DNA of 64,000 bases, taken from contig CBDFLD010000023.1 of NCBI GenBank assembly GCA_965249005.1, positions 620,001 to 684,000 on the forward strand. Reading direction: 5' to 3'. Made by a program: the position numbers and the translations under genes. Positions within the stretch are counted from its first letter, which is position 1, and each line of letters starts with the position of its first letter. The DNA comes from CBDFLD01 sp965249005. Its GTDB lineage: Bacteria > Acidobacteriota > UBA6911. The notes below the pieces were generated by a model. It saw nothing but the letters and a program-made list of their open reading frames with translations, was not told the origin of the DNA and did no database searches. Below are positions 1-8,562 of the stretch, one piece after another.

Positions 1-699
1 GGTATTGATGATCGATGTGCCGTAAACATACGGAAACGGGAGAACGGTCATTGTCCGGTCTTGTGGACTCAGATCCAGATAGTCGTTGATGCTGCGTGTG
101 TTGGCCACAATATTGCGATGGCTGAGCATGGCGCCCCGTGGCTCGGCCGTGCTTCCAGAAGTGTAAACGATTGAAGCCAGTGCCGAGTCCTCGATGCGTG
201 GATTCCGAGGACCGGGCGTCTGTTCCATGACCTGCGACCAGGACACCGATTCCCATGATCCCGATGGTTCTTCGGGCAAGGTGGCCTTCTCTTCGATCTG
301 GGAATCCAGAACTACGACCCCGCGTAGGCTGTGAGCCTCGCCGGCGCAAGCTCGGAGCTTGATCAACTGGTCTCGACCCGCTAGCAGGACTTCAATGTTG
401 CAGTCATTCAGCACATAGCCCAAGGAGTCCGGAGTGGTGGTGGTGTAAAGCGCTACTACGACCGCACCGGTTTTGAGGATGCCATAGTAGGCTGCCAGAT
501 AAGGGCTCGAGTTTCCTGCTATCAATCCAACCCGATCTCCGTATTGAACCCCCAAGTGAGATAAAGTGGAAGCAATACGATTGGCCGCGTCTTCCAGTGT
601 GCCGTAACGGACAACCTCGTCTCCGTGAATACAAACGGGATGATCAGGCCTTTGTTGCGCCTGTTGCTCGAGGAAGTGATGGAGAAGCCTTGGTTCCAT
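1..699 (-). CDS. AMP-dependent acyl-CoA synthetase / acyl-ACP ligase, N-terminal part (cut by window edge)
   Basis: The open frame enters from the left edge; about 233 N-terminal residues are visible. It belongs to the adenylate-forming (ANL) family, which activates a carboxylic acid as acyl-AMP and passes it to CoA or a carrier protein. The P-loop signature reads YTSGSTAEPRGAMLSH and is followed by the expected LPFPYVYG segment near the edge. The start ATG at 699 lies 3 nt after the stop of the LarA-like gene, and the ACP gene is upstream, so all three are one operon. The adjacent ACP makes loading of an acyl group onto that ACP a reasonable inference. The substrate cannot be read from this fragment, and the C-terminal domain is outside the window. 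Confidence 0.85.
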   Translation of the reverse strand, partial: MEPRLLHHFLEQQAQQRPDHPVCIHGDEVVRYGTLEDAANRIASTLSHLGVQYGDRVGLIAGNSSPYLAAYYGILKTGAVVVALYTTTTPDSLGYVLNDCNIEVLLAGRDQLIKLRACAGEAHSLRGVVVLDSQIEEKATLPEEPSGSWESVSWSQVMEQTPGPRNPRIEDSALASIVYTSGSTAEPRGAMLSHRNIVANTRSINDYLDLSPQDRTMTVLPFPYVYGTSIINT

Positions 700-702
700 G
701 GA

Positions 703-1947
703 TCAATGCACGCTTTGCGACTTCGGTGCGGCGATCTGAATACTGCCGCAAGGCACGATTCCGACGCGTGCTCCGTGGGGAAATTCTTCCCGCAAATAGG
801 AATGGATTGATCTCGCGTTATCAAAGAACGGGTATCCGTCCCAGTAGATCTGATGAAAATCCTCACGCGTGACGCCCGGCATCAGGCCTGCAAGCAAACG
901 GTTCTTCAGGAATGATTTGCGCGCTGGCGCTCGGTAGACACGCTGGCCCGGGCCGAAGAGCCCGTGGTGTCCAATACCCAGCGAGCAGGCACTGGAAACT
1001 AGAAGAAGACCCTTTTCACTCAGGTAACCCTCGGGAGCCGTGTGATGGAACATGAGAGCGCTTTCTGCCTGCAGAAGTTCGTCGTCCTTGGGGTATGCGT
1101 TCAGAACCACGACATCCAGGGGTTCTTCCGGTATGCGCGTGGCGTAAACTTGCCGCGCGAAACGTGCGGCCTCGCGATGAGCGATCTCAGTATCCCCGAC
1201 AAACACCCCACAAATTTCTCGACATTGGTTTACCACGACGTTGATGCTCAGTTGCACTCCCAGGTGGCAGGCGACTTTACCGAATTCCTCTCGGAAGCGA
1301 TTTCCTTCCAAGCTTCCGGCCTTACCCCGGAACCCCATGAGGACCGCTTTGTGGGTCCACTCGATGCTGTCGATATCGGAAAGCCCCGGTAGCACCATCT
1401 TGGCTCCGCCACTGAAGCCGGCAAAGGCGTGGGGCACGACACTGCCGAGCAGAATCTTGAGATCGGCCTGGGCGAAGGTTCGATTCACCCTGACGGAAAC
1501 GGTGCCTACCTTGATTCCGATTTCCACCAAGTTGTCCTCGCAGTTGTGGTTTTCAATCGTGATCCTGGAGGCCACCTCTGCTCCGACCTTCTTGATGATT
1601 TGCTCCTCTGTGAGTGGCGTGTGAGATCCCAGGCCAACGATGATTCGAATGTGGTCGTCCCCCACGCCGGCGGCTAGGAGCGTTTTCAGGACGCTCGGCA
1701 GAATGCGATGGGCGGGCGTGGGCCGGCTCAGATCGTCGATCGCGATGGCGACCCGACTTTTTTTTCTGGCCAGTTGTTCCAGGGAAGGTGCTTCGATGGA
1801 CCGGGCCAAGGCAGAATCCAACTCTTGATCCGAGAGTGGAGCGGCTCCTGCCATTTCATACACTCGGACGTTGCTGTTGTCGGGAAAGTCGAGGCGGTAC
1901 CGTTCATCGCCGAACCAAGCCCGCCAAGGGACCTCAAAAGACTGCAT
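703..1947 (-). CDS. LarA-like nickel-pincer-dependent racemase (lactate racemase family)
   Basis: 414 aa, full length for LarA. LarA racemises 2-hydroxyacids with a nickel-pincer nucleotide bound to a lysine. The family motif DDLSRPTP is at 71-78. The residues matching the Lactobacillus plantarum catalytic set are all present at nearly the same numbers: His109 (GLGSHTP), His173 (VVPHAF), Lys183 (GGAKMVLPG) and His199 (WTHK), against H108, H174, K184 and H200. The ATG overlaps the ACP stop as TAATG, which indicates translational coupling. No larB, larC or larE cofactor genes are seen in the window, so cofactor synthesis would have to be encoded elsewhere. The substrate is probably not plain lactate given the ACP/ligase partners, but that is inference. 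Confidence 0.85.
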   Translation of the reverse strand: MQSFEVPWRAWFGDERYRLDFPDNSNVRVYEMAGAAPLSDQELDSALARSIEAPSLEQLARKKSRVAIAIDDLSRPTPAHRILPSVLKTLLAAGVGDDHIRIIVGLGSHTPLTEEQIIKKVGAEVASRITIENHNCEDNLVEIGIKVGTVSVRVNRTFAQADLKILLGSVVPHAFAGFSGGAKMVLPGLSDIDSIEWTHKAVLMGFRGKAGSLEGNRFREEFGKVACHLGVQLSINVVVNQCREICGVFVGDTEIAHREAARFARQVYATRIPEEPLDVVVLNAYPKDDELLQAESALMFHHTAPEGYLSEKGLLLVSSACSLGIGHHGLFGPGQRVYRAPARKSFLKNRLLAGLMPGVTREDFHQIYWDGYPFFDNARSIHSYLREEFPHGARVGIVPCGSIQIAAPKSQSVH

Positions 1948-2189
1948 TATTGCTCATTTCGGTGAGCCTCGACGAACCGGGTAATCGCGTCCACCGATTC
2001 GAAGTTCTCCGGCATGAGTTCGTCTTCTTCGACCTGCAGACCGAAATGCCCTTCCAGAAAGGTTATGAGATCTAACATTCGAATGGAGTCCACGACGCCC
2101 TTGATCAGGAGACTGTCAGAATCGTCAAACAGGGTCTCATCGGGCGTCCCGGATTTCAGGTAACTGCGCACGATCGATCGTATTTCCAT
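1947..2189 (-). CDS. acyl carrier protein
   Basis: 80 aa, usual ACP length. The phosphopantetheine site is the Asp-Ser of VDSIRMLDLITFLE (about residues 34-47), and the acidic C-terminal half fits the family. It is the first gene of the ACP / LarA-like / acyl-CoA synthetase operon. An AGGTGA Shine-Dalgarno-like sequence precedes the ATG. It is not next to fatty-acid synthesis genes, so it is probably a dedicated carrier for the pathway encoded here. Its acyl cargo is unknown. Confidence 0.88.
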   Translation of the reverse strand: MEIRSIVRSYLKSGTPDETLFDDSDSLLIKGVVDSIRMLDLITFLEGHFGLQVEEDELMPENFESVDAITRFVEAHRNEQ

Positions 2190-2706
2190 ACCATCACCTA
2201 GAAAGATTGATTTTTCGGGAAATCGAAGGCGGTAGCACTTCTCCCTTCAGTTACTGTGAGACGTCCAATAACCAACTGATTGACATTGAGTTACGATGCC
2301 TGTGATCTGGTTCCACCCGTGGCTGGCTTGATAAAAGAAGAGTGCCGGCAGCGGAAGGGATGTCGAAGTTGAGCACACAAACATCAACCAAACTTGGAAT
2401 CTACGTACAAGTTCTTATCGCACGGAAACCCATGAAAGGTTAAGTATTTAACGCCGGGACGGATGGGGAAGCCAGCTTGGCAGTCCATCCAGGGCACGGA
2501 TTGCCAAAAAGGAACAGCCAGGGCGAGGACGGTGAGTGCGGCTCGCTTCTTCATCGGTTTGAAGATGAGCGCCCCAGAACACATGCGCGACCAAAGCTCG
2601 TTGAATAGCTTTTCAATTTGCTCTTCATTCATCTACCTTGAAGGGCAAAAAATGAGGTAAACCATCTAGAATGTCGGATGGCTTGGCCTGATGAAGGAGA
2701 AAATCG
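2190..2706. other. intergenic region with a doubtful small secreted ORF
   Basis: This stretch separates the leftward ACP operon from the rightward haloalkane dehalogenase remnant. A minus-strand frame at 2384-2554 could encode 56 aa beginning MKKRAALTVLALAV, which resembles a signal peptide. It has no recognisable domain and no clear ribosome site, and the same frame continues upstream to 2632. I see no RNA gene or strong palindrome. The promoter of the ACP operon should lie near 2190-2280, but no clear -35/-10 pair stands out. Confidence 0.3.
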
Positions 2707-3475
2707 ATGGAGAGCAATTCCATTTCTTCCGCTGATCCCTACACACGACAGCGCGTTTCTGTGCTCGACAGCGAGATGGCCTATGTTGAAACTGGAAAGG
2801 GTAGTCCGGTCGTGTTTCTGCACGGGAATCCTACCTCATCCTATCTGTGGCGTAATATCATCCCCCATGTTGAAGGCTTGGCCCGTTGCCTAACGCCCGA
2901 TCTCATCGGCATGGGCGACTCGGGCAAGGCGCCAAACGGTTCCTACCGATTTGTGGATCATGTCCGCTATCTAGATGCCTGGTTTGAAGCACTTGGGCTC
3001 GATCGGGATGTTACACTGGTCGCACACGACTGGGGCGCATCGCGTCAAGGCGATCGTTTACATGGAGACGTTCGTGAAGCCTCTCGAATGGGATCAATGG
3101 CCTGAGGCCGCCCGGATCTTTTTTGAGACTGAGGATGAGATGGCGGTATATCGACGCCCTTACAAAAATCCCGGGGAGTCTCGGCGTCCAACTCTGACCT
3201 GGCCGCGGGAGGTTCCTTTGGGCGTCGAGCCCGCCGATGTCGTCGAGATAGTAATTCAATACGGGAATTGGCTAGCCAACGCTGATCTGCCAAAGTTGTT
3301 TATCAACGCGGAACCTGGTTCGATCTTGACTGGCACACAGCGTGAGGCATGCCGGTCTTGGCCCAATCAGCAAGAGGTTACGGTAAAGGGGCTCCACTTC
3401 ATTCAGGAGGATTCTCCCGCTGAGATCGGCGAGGCGATCGCCGGTTTCATTAGACGAAATCCCAACGCAGAATAG
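2707..3475 (+). pseudogene. haloalkane dehalogenase-like alpha/beta hydrolase, decayed
   Basis: The first frame (from 2707, behind a strong AAGGAG site) reads as a haloalkane dehalogenase: FLHGNPTSSYLWRN, PDLIGMGDSGK and the nucleophile elbow VAHDWG. Right after HDWG the homology jumps by one base to the frame HRVKAIVYMETF, with loss of the roughly 15 residues that normally follow the nucleophile. A second, in-frame loss removes part of the cap domain: ARIFFE runs directly into TEDEMAVYRRPY, where family members have about 25 more residues. The C-terminal LHFIQED with the catalytic His survives. One frameshifting and one in-frame deletion make an active enzyme unlikely. The intact ribosome site and good residual identity suggest recent decay. 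Confidence 0.8.
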
Positions 3476-3602
3476 TCAGGCCCGCCCAGATAGGCCAGTG
3501 ATTTCAGTTCTTCTTCCAGCCGTCTCAGCTCCTTCTACCGCACCCCCCCCTTATAGTGAGATATAATCACGGATCATCCGACAACGAGCATCGGGGGACC
3601 GT

Positions 3603-4271
3603 ATGGCCAGACACACGCGAATGCACGTCTTGAACACGATATACGAGGTGAGGCTTGTTCCCGTTTTTTACCAGCCACACGCCAGCAAAGCCAAGAAGAT
3701 CGTCAAGGCTTTGCGGGAGGGCGGCTGTCCGTTGGCGGAGTTTACCAATCGAGGCGACCACGCATGGGAGGTATTCAGCGAGCTCGAGCAGTTCCGAGCC
3801 GCCGAGTGTCCCGACGTGGTCCTGGGAGTTGGATCGATCCTGGACCCCGGCTCTGCCAGTCTCTATATCAACAGCGGCGCCGATTTCGTGGTGGGCCCGG
3901 TGCTCAATCCCGAAGTTGCCCGGGCCTGCAACAGGCGCAAGATACCCTACAGCCCGGGCTGTGGGAGTGCTTCCGAGATCAGCCAGGCCGAGGAACTGGG
4001 CTGTGAGATCATCAAGGTCTTCCCCGGAGGTCAGGTCGGCGGGCCTGATTTCGTGAAGGCTGTACGCGGCCCGTGCCCGTGGACGTCGATCATGCCGACC
4101 GGTGACGTGAGCCCTACCGAGGAGTCCCTGAAAGCATGGTTTGGCGCCGGTGTCGCCAGTGTGGGGATGGGCAGCAAGCTCATCACAAAGGACATGGTCG
4201 AAAACGACAACTGGGACGGGATTGCTGAGGCCGTCAAGAAAACGCTGACCATCATCCGATCGTTGAAGTAG
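3603..4271 (+). CDS. eda: KDPG/KHG-type aldolase (2-keto-3-deoxy-6-phosphogluconate aldolase family)
   Basis: 222 aa, the usual length of Eda. It cleaves 2-keto-3-deoxy-6-phospho sugar acids to pyruvate and glyceraldehyde-3-phosphate through a Schiff base. The catalytic set is present: Glu46 and Arg50 (AEFTNRGDH) and the Schiff-base Lys138 (EIIKVFPGG), matching E45, R49 and K133 of the E. coli enzyme. A GGGGGA ribosome site precedes the ATG. It is followed by a PfkB sugar kinase, which would make its phosphorylated substrate from 2-keto-3-deoxygluconate. The exact substrate stereochemistry is not visible. The symbol is given by family resemblance. Confidence 0.87.
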   Translation: MARHTRMHVLNTIYEVRLVPVFYQPHASKAKKIVKALREGGCPLAEFTNRGDHAWEVFSELEQFRAAECPDVVLGVGSILDPGSASLYINSGADFVVGPVLNPEVARACNRRKIPYSPGCGSASEISQAEELGCEIIKVFPGGQVGGPDFVKAVRGPCPWTSIMPTGDVSPTEESLKAWFGAGVASVGMGSKLITKDMVENDNWDGIAEAVKKTLTIIRSLK

Positions 4272-4307
4272 GCAACCGGGCTCGTTTCTACCGAAGGAGT
4301 GCCAACG

Positions 4308-5408
4308 ATGAGCGGACTCGAAATCAAACCCAAGGATCAGTGCAAATGGGACGAGGTTTCCTTGGGCGAAGTCATGATTCGTCTGGACCCGGCTGATCGT
4401 CGGGTCCACACCACCCGGACGTTTCAGGTCTGGGAAGGGGGTGGCGAATACAATGTCGCCCGCGGCCTGCGGCGGTGCTTTGGTCAGCGAACTGCCGTCG
4501 TGACGGCGATTGTCGATAACGCCGTGGGTAGACTCCTCGAGGATCTCATGCTTCAAGGAGGAGTGGACATGAGCCATGTGGCCTGGGTGCCCTTTGACGG
4601 TCTCGGCCGAGCTGCGCGTAACGGCCTCAACTTTGTCGAGTCCGGCTTCGGGGCTCGCGGAGCCGTCAGCGTGAGTGATCGCGGGCATACGGCCACCAGT
4701 CAGCTCAACCCCGGCGATATCGACTGGAACAAGATCTTCAAGAAAGAGGGAGCCCGGTGGTTCCACTGCGGCGGGATTTTCACCGCTCTGAGCAACTCGA
4801 CGATTGAAGTCGCCAGAGAAGCCATGGAGTGTGCAAAGCAAAACGGCACCATCATCAGCTTCGACCTCAACTATCGGGCCAGCTTGTGGAATTCGCTCGG
4901 TGGACCCGAGAAGGCTGCGGAGGTCAACCGAACCCTGGCTCCGTATATCGATGTGATGTTCGGCAACGAGGAAGACTTCACGAGCGCGTTGGGTTTCGAG
5001 GTTGAAATGCTGGACGAGAAGTTCTCCAAACTCGACCCGACGAACTTCAAGAAGATGATTGCCGAGGTCGTGAAGGTTTTCCCCAATTTGAAGGTAGTGG
5101 CCACAACGCTGAGATCCGTCAGGACGGCCACCTACAACGACTGGGGCGCCATTCTCTACGCCGATGGTGAGTTTTATCAATCGGTCCTGCGCGAAAATCT
5201 GGAGATATACGACCGTGTCGGCGGCGGCGACTCTTTTGCATCCGGGGTCATATACGCGTTGCTGGAGGACAAGGAACCACAGGAAGCCGTTCAGTACGGT
5301 GCGGCCCATGGCGCCCTGGCAATGACCACTCCCGGTGACACCACAATGGCGACGTTGCGGGAAGTCCAGTCTCTGGTCAAGGGCGGGGGCGCGCGTATTC
5401 AACGTTGA
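4308..5408 (+). CDS. PfkB-family carbohydrate kinase, probable 2-keto-3-deoxygluconate kinase
   Basis: 366 aa from the ATG at 4308. A GTG at 4299 is possible, but AAGGAG at 4294-4299 is correctly spaced for 4308. PfkB/ribokinase features: the N-terminal EGGGEYNVARGLRR sugar-binding region and the C-terminal signature DRVGGGDSFASGV with the catalytic Asp. Such kinases phosphorylate sugars or keto-deoxy sugar acids using ATP. Its place between a KDPG-type aldolase and an HpcH/HpaI aldolase suggests a 2-keto-3-deoxygluconate-type kinase feeding the upstream aldolase. It is longer than typical KdgK (about 310 aa), so a related substrate is possible. Confidence 0.82.
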   Translation: MSGLEIKPKDQCKWDEVSLGEVMIRLDPADRRVHTTRTFQVWEGGGEYNVARGLRRCFGQRTAVVTAIVDNAVGRLLEDLMLQGGVDMSHVAWVPFDGLGRAARNGLNFVESGFGARGAVSVSDRGHTATSQLNPGDIDWNKIFKKEGARWFHCGGIFTALSNSTIEVAREAMECAKQNGTIISFDLNYRASLWNSLGGPEKAAEVNRTLAPYIDVMFGNEEDFTSALGFEVEMLDEKFSKLDPTNFKKMIAEVVKVFPNLKVVATTLRSVRTATYNDWGAILYADGEFYQSVLRENLEIYDRVGGGDSFASGVIYALLEDKEPQEAVQYGAAHGALAMTTPGDTTMATLREVQSLVKGGGARIQR

Positions 5409-5420
5409 AAGGGGATTGTG

Positions 5421-6176
5421 ATGAACTTCAAACAGCGCCTGAGAGAGGATGGAAGCGTCTTCGGCATCTTCTCCAAAACGAACGACCCGTTCTTTGTCGA
5501 GGTGATGGGGCGGGTAGGTTTTGACTTCGTCATCCTGGATAACGAACACGGCCCGAACAGTCCGCGCGACCTGTACCCGCTTTTGCTGGCATCCGAGGCC
5601 ACGGGAATGTATCCCATCGTGCGCGTGGGCAAGCTCAGCGACATCGAGATCCAGCGAGTCATGGATCTTGGCGTTGCCGGCGTTCAGATCCCCCAGATCC
5701 AGTGCCGAGAGGATGCCGAGAATGTACGCTTGTTTACCAAGTACCACCCCAGCGGCATGCGGGGCGTGTGCCGGTTCGTCCGGGCGGCACAGTTTTCGTT
5801 GAAGGATCGCAACGAGTACTTCAGAGACCAGAACGAGTTGACGAACGTCATCCACATCGAGGGGATGGAGGGAATTGGCAACCTGGACGAGATCATCGAG
5901 GTTGCAGATATCGATATCATTTTCGTGGGGCCGTACGACCTTTCACAATCTCTGGGTATTCCGGGCCAGATCGACCACCCAAAGTTGTGGAAGGAGGTGG
6001 AAGTGCTGGTAGAGAAGTGCAGCAAGAAGGAGAAATATATCGGGACGTTTACGGATACCTTCGAGGCGGCCCAGCGGTTCAAGAATATGGGCGTGAAGTA
6101 TATCTCCTATCAAACAGACGTCGGGATATTTGCAGACTCGTGTAAGGACGTCCTCGGCCGCCTCCGGCAGTTGTAA
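5421..6176 (+). CDS. HpcH/HpaI family class II aldolase
   Basis: 251 aa from the ATG at 5421; an in-frame GTG lies directly before it. The GAAAGGGG at 5407-5414 serves as ribosome site. The family performs metal-dependent retro-aldol cleavage of 2-keto-3-deoxy acids to pyruvate plus an aldehyde. Visible signatures are the DNEHGP segment after the first strands, the metal-ligand region IHIEGMEGIGNLDE and the VGPYDLSQSLG loop. It follows the kinase gene with a short gap and probably forms one transcript with it. It could act on a non-phosphorylated sugar acid such as 2-keto-3-deoxy-L-rhamnonate, but this is inference. A second paralogue lies at 9588-10376. Confidence 0.85.
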   Translation: MNFKQRLREDGSVFGIFSKTNDPFFVEVMGRVGFDFVILDNEHGPNSPRDLYPLLLASEATGMYPIVRVGKLSDIEIQRVMDLGVAGVQIPQIQCREDAENVRLFTKYHPSGMRGVCRFVRAAQFSLKDRNEYFRDQNELTNVIHIEGMEGIGNLDEIIEVADIDIIFVGPYDLSQSLGIPGQIDHPKLWKEVEVLVEKCSKKEKYIGTFTDTFEAAQRFKNMGVKYISYQTDVGIFADSCKDVLGRLRQL

Positions 6177-6666
6177 AGAAACAGATGGTATCTCTCACGC
6201 CTCTTTTTCTTCCTCGAGTCTTGGGCAGAGGGCAGAAGCGACAGCCGAACTGGGATCGCCCCAGTCGGTTGTTTGACCGGTGGCTGCACCACGCCCGAGT
6301 TCTGCATCCGTATCCCGAGCAGCGCTTTGACGCTATGCCCCCCACCCATTCGGGCAGGAGCGGCAGCCTCCGCGGTTCAACGTTCCGTGGTAGCGCACGT
6401 CATCGACAGCGATCCCCGCATAAACTATACTCCGAATCCTAGACGCCTTCTGTTTTGTATCAGTGGCCTATCAACCACTACCTGAGGTATCCATCTTCGA
6501 TGGCAGCCCTCGCGTCGGGAAGGGGCGTCCATGTCATCTATCCGCCGGACTGGGACCATCTTGGTACGCGGCGATCCGCAGCGGATCAACCAAAGGACTT
6601 CAATCGCGGATATACCAATCGCGGCACCTTTGGGGCCGGACGCGTTAACGAATGAAGGAGAGATCG
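6177..6666. other. spacer between two sugar-acid gene runs; no supported gene
   Basis: About 490 bases without a convincing gene. Short arginine-rich frames occur on both strands, for example a plus-strand frame containing FDRWLHHARVLHPYPEQRFD, but they have no ribosome site and no domain I can name. The segment separates the aldolase at 6176 from the dehydrogenase at 6667. It probably carries the terminator of the first run and the promoter of the second. No clear hairpin with a T-run was found. Confidence 0.35.
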
Positions 6667-7695
6667 ATGGGAAACATGGCGGCGTACTATGAGGGCAACA
6701 GAACCTTCGGGGTTGGAGAGTTGGAAATACAGGCAGCGGGCCCCGGGCAGGTGCAGATTGCCGTATCCCACTGCGGTATCTGCGGTACCGACCTGCATAT
6801 ATATCTGGGGCACATGGACAAGCGGGTGGCCATGCCGTTAGTGATCGGCCATGAAATGTCCGGCATCATAACGGAGGTCGGCGAGGGTGTCCGCGACTGG
6901 CAGTCCGGCGACCGGGTAGTCGTCCGGCCGCTGGCCCCCTGCGACGATTGCCCGGCATGCGAGGCGGGCCACAAACATATCTGTCAGAACCTCAAGTTTA
7001 TCGGCATCGACAGTCCAGGAGCCTTCCAGCAGCGCTGGACCGTACCGGCACACACGCTGCACCGGCTGCCGGACACGTTATCACTCGAACACGGGGCCCT
7101 GATCGAACCGCTGGCGGTCGCTTGCCATGACGTCCGTTTGGGGGAAGTGCAGTCGGGGGACTATACCGTCGTTATCGGCGGTGGGCCCATTGGACTGCTG
7201 GTGGCGTTGGTGGCGCAAAAAGCAGGCGCGCGGGTGTTGATCTCGGAAGTAAACCCCTTCCGGGTTGCGTTGGCAAAGCAACTGGGTGTGGAAGCCGTGA
7301 ATCCAACCGAGACAGACCTGGAGGCCCTCGTCAACGAGCAGACTGCAACGGCGGGCGCCGATGTGGTGTTTGAAGTGTCCGGCGCCGCTGCGGGCGCCGT
7401 CGATATGACAAAGCTGCCCCGCACGCGCGGTCGAATCGTAGTGGTCGCGATTCATGCCCAACCGCCTGCGGTGGACCTGTTCCGGTTTTTCTGGCGCGAA
7501 TTGAAGCTCCGCGGTGCCCGCGTCTACGAGCCGCAAGATTTCGAACAGGCCATCCAACTGGCTGCTACCGGGGATATTCCGCTCGACCGGATCGTCACGC
7601 GACGCTATCCGCTGTCGGGACTACAGTCGGCGCTGCAGCAGATGGAATCGGGATCCGATGACATGAAGATTCTCATCGAGGTCGGAGGAGTGTAA
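6667..7695 (+). CDS. zinc-dependent alcohol/polyol dehydrogenase (MDR superfamily)
   Basis: 342 aa from the ATG at 6667. An ATG at 6652 precedes it, but AAGGAG at 6655-6660 fits the later start. Catalytic zinc ligands are visible as Cys36 (SHCGICGTDLH) and His62-Glu63 (GHE). The structural zinc lobe has four cysteines at 92, 95, 98 and 106. The Rossmann motif is VVIGGGPIGLL. The fold and length fit threonine, sorbitol or galactitol dehydrogenases. Two bases separate it from the following SDR gene, so they are co-translated and probably oxidise successive carbons of a sugar or sugar acid. The substrate is not determined. Confidence 0.87.
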   Translation: MGNMAAYYEGNRTFGVGELEIQAAGPGQVQIAVSHCGICGTDLHIYLGHMDKRVAMPLVIGHEMSGIITEVGEGVRDWQSGDRVVVRPLAPCDDCPACEAGHKHICQNLKFIGIDSPGAFQQRWTVPAHTLHRLPDTLSLEHGALIEPLAVACHDVRLGEVQSGDYTVVIGGGPIGLLVALVAQKAGARVLISEVNPFRVALAKQLGVEAVNPTETDLEALVNEQTATAGADVVFEVSGAAAGAVDMTKLPRTRGRIVVVAIHAQPPAVDLFRFFWRELKLRGARVYEPQDFEQAIQLAATGDIPLDRIVTRRYPLSGLQSALQQMESGSDDMKILIEVGGV

Positions 7696-7697
7696 TC

Positions 7698-8468
7698 ATG
7701 GGTGTGATGGAGCAGTTTCGCCTGACAGGAAAGACCGCACTGGTTACCGGCTGCAAAAGGGGCATCGGGCGCGCTTTTGCCCAGGCACTGGCGGAAGCGG
7801 GGGCGGATATTGTCGGTGTCAGCGCAACGTTGGAAACATCGGGCAGCGAGGTGGAGAGAGACGTCACCTCCGAGGGCCGGAGCTTCAGGGGCTACGCCTG
7901 CGATTTTTCGGACCGGCAGGCACTCTATGCCTTTATCGAGCAGGTGCGCCGTGATGTGCCGCAGGTGGATATCTTGATCAACAACGCCGGGACGATTCTG
8001 CGCACGCCCGCTGCCGAACATCCCGACGACTACTGGGACAAAGTGATTGAGATCAATCTCAATGCACAGTTTATACTGACGCGGGAATTCGGCAGGTCCA
8101 TGGTCGAGCGGGGTTCCGGCAAAGTGATCTTCACGGCCTCGCTGCTGACCTTTCAGGGGGGCATCACGGTGCCGGGATACGCGGCCAGCAAGGGTGGCGT
8201 TGGTCAGATCACGAAGGCTTTTGCCAACGAATGGGCCTCGAAGGGAGTCAACGTCAACGCTGTCGCCCCGGGCTATATTGCAACGGACACCATCACTGCG
8301 TTGCGTGAAGATCCGGTTCGCAGTCGTCAGATCCTCGAACGGATCCCCGCCGGTCGGTGGGGCGAACCCGAAGACTTCAAGGGTATCGTCATCTATCTTG
8401 CCTCCGACGCCTCGAGTTACGTGCATGGAGAGATCATCACGGTCGACGGCGGCTGGATGGGACGGTGA
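7698..8468 (+). CDS. short-chain dehydrogenase, KduD/gluconate-5-dehydrogenase-like
   Basis: 256 aa classical SDR. It has the cofactor motif TGCKRGIG, NNAG (INNAGTILRT), the catalytic Ser in FTASLLTFQGG, Tyr-Lys in YAASKGG, and the C-terminal ITVDGGWMGR. The FQGG..VPGYAASK pattern is typical of 2-deoxy-D-gluconate 3-dehydrogenase (KduD) relatives that act on keto-deoxy sugar acids. Starts (MGV) 2 nt after the zinc dehydrogenase stop. It probably reduces or oxidises a keto-sugar acid in the same route. NAD versus NADP use cannot be decided with confidence. Confidence 0.87.
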   Translation: MGVMEQFRLTGKTALVTGCKRGIGRAFAQALAEAGADIVGVSATLETSGSEVERDVTSEGRSFRGYACDFSDRQALYAFIEQVRRDVPQVDILINNAGTILRTPAAEHPDDYWDKVIEINLNAQFILTREFGRSMVERGSGKVIFTASLLTFQGGITVPGYAASKGGVGQITKAFANEWASKGVNVNAVAPGYIATDTITALREDPVRSRQILERIPAGRWGEPEDFKGIVIYLASDASSYVHGEIITVDGGWMGR

Positions 8469-8562
8469 CCGGGCTGCAGCAATGAAACCGGGCAGCGTTG
8501 CCTTGGGTACACCTGTTCCCTATACTCCACCTTGCGAACGAGACTGAAGGCGGGGCCTTGTA

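Noticed and set aside
3562..3567. TATAAT before the KDPG aldolase gene as a -10 box
   Set aside because: The spacing to the gene is plausible, but there is no -35 match; a C-rich run occupies that place.
3567..5855. A very long minus-strand open frame (about 760 codons) opposite the aldolase and kinase genes
   Set aside because: The plus strand encodes three clear enzyme families with ribosome sites over the same bases; the antisense frame has no known domain and is a codon-bias shadow.
6185..6655. Arginine-rich short frames in the spacer, one reminiscent of mobile-element proteins
   Set aside because: No ribosome site, no catalytic motif and no consistent frame; not enough to call a gene or a remnant.
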